64,000 nucleotides of DNA from Aureispira sp. CCB-E. Its GTDB lineage: Bacteria > Bacteroidota > Bacteroidia > Chitinophagales > Saprospiraceae. Positions 62,904-64,000 of this stretch are shown here, in pieces. The notes under the pieces were generated by a model, which was given only the letters and a program-made list of their open reading frames with translations, was not told where the DNA came from and ran no database searches. The position numbers and the translations under genes are program-made. The stretch covers positions 2,046,001 through 2,110,000 of the forward strand of contig NZ_CP133671.1 of the NCBI RefSeq assembly GCF_031326345.1. The letters are read 5' to 3'. Position 1 is the stretch's first letter, and every line of letters starts with the position of its first letter.

Positions 62904-64000
62904 ATGGTTGGAGAACCCCAATTAACAAAATTTCATGAATGGTCAATGTATGATCTATTGGACAGAAATGCAACCTTAGAAAAAGCCTACGACTTGATGG
63001 AAATCTATCAACGAAAATGGCTGCGCACACACAAACGAGGTGGCATGGTAGCCAGTGTTCACGATGTTTTACAAGCCATTCTTTCTATTCTGCCTCGTAC
63101 GATGGAGGACATGAAAAAAGAACAGCCCAATGTATTTGGATGGGCAGTATATAGCCAAGAGTTTTTCTGTTTTACGAACAACGAATACCTGGCTTCGATG
63201 GTCAATAAACAAGCGGCTCGACCGATTTTACAAATCAGTGGTCGCACGGTTCGAAATTGCATTAAAAAGCTCTTAGAAGCTCAAATTTTGACACAAAAGG
63301 TGAACTTTGTGCACACAGGAAAGAACTATCCAGAGCCGATGCATGAAGATCCTAACGGGCGAGGTTATTTCAAATTAGTTGTAAATAAAGACATCTTGGT
63401 TTGGGGCGAAACGATGGCAGAAGTGGCGGGAGAAGCGGCTCAATCGGACAGTCCTGGAACCCCGATAAATACTAATACTGTACCATCTTTTCCGCAGATG
63501 TATTCTATATTAGATAATAAGGATACATTAAAACAATATAAAACACCAGCTGCAATTGTGAATAAGGCTTCTGCTGTCGCAGAGCTGAATTCTTTGGCTA
63601 ATGAGGGTACAGAGCAAGGAAGCAAATTGAACTTGCCTACTGTTTCAACTAATTTGCCTGTTAATTTTGCGCCAAAAGTATTTATTCCGACCAAAACCAC
63701 GGATAAAGAAGAATTTTTTGCTCAACAACTGTTCGAACAAGCTCGAGTGGCACTTTGGGGCGGCAAAAACTTCAATGCGCTTCAACAAATACAAGCCATT
63801 GACTTTTTGAGATCCCACTTGAGACTAACTCGAGATTTTGTACAACACTTTAGAAAACAAAAGATTGAAGCCTTTAAAGATTCCGATTATTATCAAAAAC
63901 AAGGCAAAAACCCCAAACGTCAATGGAAGATATTAAACGAGTGGTTTGTCTCCAAACTTCCCCCAACAGAGCTGTCAGCGGTTCGAATAGTGGCCGAAGC
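62904..64000 (+). CDS. Winged-helix-like protein of the mobile element, incomplete at the window edge
   Basis: An open frame from the ATG at 62904 (MVGEPQLTKFHEW) to the last base, at least 365 residues, with no stop. Residues about 95-160 look like a winged helix (ISGRTVRNCIKKLLEAQILT, then a wing with GRGYFKLVVNK). A low-complexity linker follows, then a helical region (FFAQQLFEQARVALWGG). Replication-initiator or regulatory proteins of Bacteroidota mobile elements have such layouts, but I cannot name the family. It is preceded by the hairpin chain. GC content is higher than in the chromosomal part. Confidence 0.75.
   Translation, partial: MVGEPQLTKFHEWSMYDLLDRNATLEKAYDLMEIYQRKWLRTHKRGGMVASVHDVLQAILSILPRTMEDMKKEQPNVFGWAVYSQEFFCFTNNEYLASMVNKQAARPILQISGRTVRNCIKKLLEAQILTQKVNFVHTGKNYPEPMHEDPNGRGYFKLVVNKDILVWGETMAEVAGEAAQSDSPGTPINTNTVPSFPQMYSILDNKDTLKQYKTPAAIVNKASAVAELNSLANEGTEQGSKLNLPTVSTNLPVNFAPKVFIPTKTTDKEEFFAQQLFEQARVALWGGKNFNALQQIQAIDFLRSHLRLTRDFVQHFRKQKIEAFKDSDYYQKQGKNPKRQWKILNEWFVSKLPPTELSAVRIVAE

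Overview
The window reads as chromosome of a Bacteroidota bacterium, most likely of the Saprospiria (an Aureispira-like lineage is my guess, not proven). It is AT-rich. Six genes end in the type IX secretion (T9SS) type A sorting domain (N-P-N motif, then a G-x-Y step and a basic tail). Where promoters can be recognised they have the Bacteroidota TAnnTTTG -7 element. There are TonB, MarC and OmpA-family envelope genes and no rRNA.

Layout. 0-2 kb: cold-shock protein and RhlE-type DEAD-box helicase, both on the minus strand with long leaders. 2.3-12 kb: large secreted proteins, namely a broken SprB-repeat adhesin, a trypsin-like protease with three jelly-roll repeats, and an M43 metalloprotease. 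12-24 kb: small envelope proteins, an MscS channel, a TonB receptor, a TPR protein, a sulfotransferase and a ComEA-like helix-hairpin-helix protein. 24-28 kb: two paralogous Calx-beta-like T9SS cargo proteins. 28-30 kb: PdxH and membrane or secreted hypotheticals. 30.17-31.41 kb: an unusual minus-strand locus, a conserved 249-residue protein followed directly by structured RNA that includes tRNA-like modules. 31.6-39.5 kb: acyltransferase, EamA transporter, lipoprotein, a Cry-toxin-domain-I-like protein and an ABC exporter. 39.5-45 kb: a T9SS beta-propeller-like protein, then cytochrome c maturation genes ccmE and ccmF and a phosphodiesterase. 45-57.5 kb: two OmpA-like lipoproteins, MarC, a PAS histidine kinase, a PIN-like protein and topoisomerase III.

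From about 57.88 kb to the right edge lies what looks like an integrated element. It starts at the 3' end of a tRNA-Leu(CAA) gene and carries a tyrosine integrase, a three-gene toxin-antitoxin-chaperone-like operon with a SecB-like third gene, a divergently placed XRE repressor with its operator, an excisionase-like protein, 10-bp tandem repeats that could be arm-type integrase sites, and a large winged-helix-like protein that runs off the window. The far end of the element is outside the window.

The two observations I rate highest are these. (1) The tRNA-like RNA locus at 30.17-30.66 kb: a tRNA 3' half lies upstream of a tRNA 5' half. The two share a seven-pair acceptor stem and further complementarity beyond the anticodon stem, so the gene looks circularly permuted. 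It sits between a conserved protein gene and a second, complete but odd tRNA. (2) A family of interspersed palindromic elements (about 140-160 bp when complete, many fragments) found in most large intergenic gaps, whose two best copies show matched changes in both arms. All calls come from reading the sequence; no database search or folding program was run.
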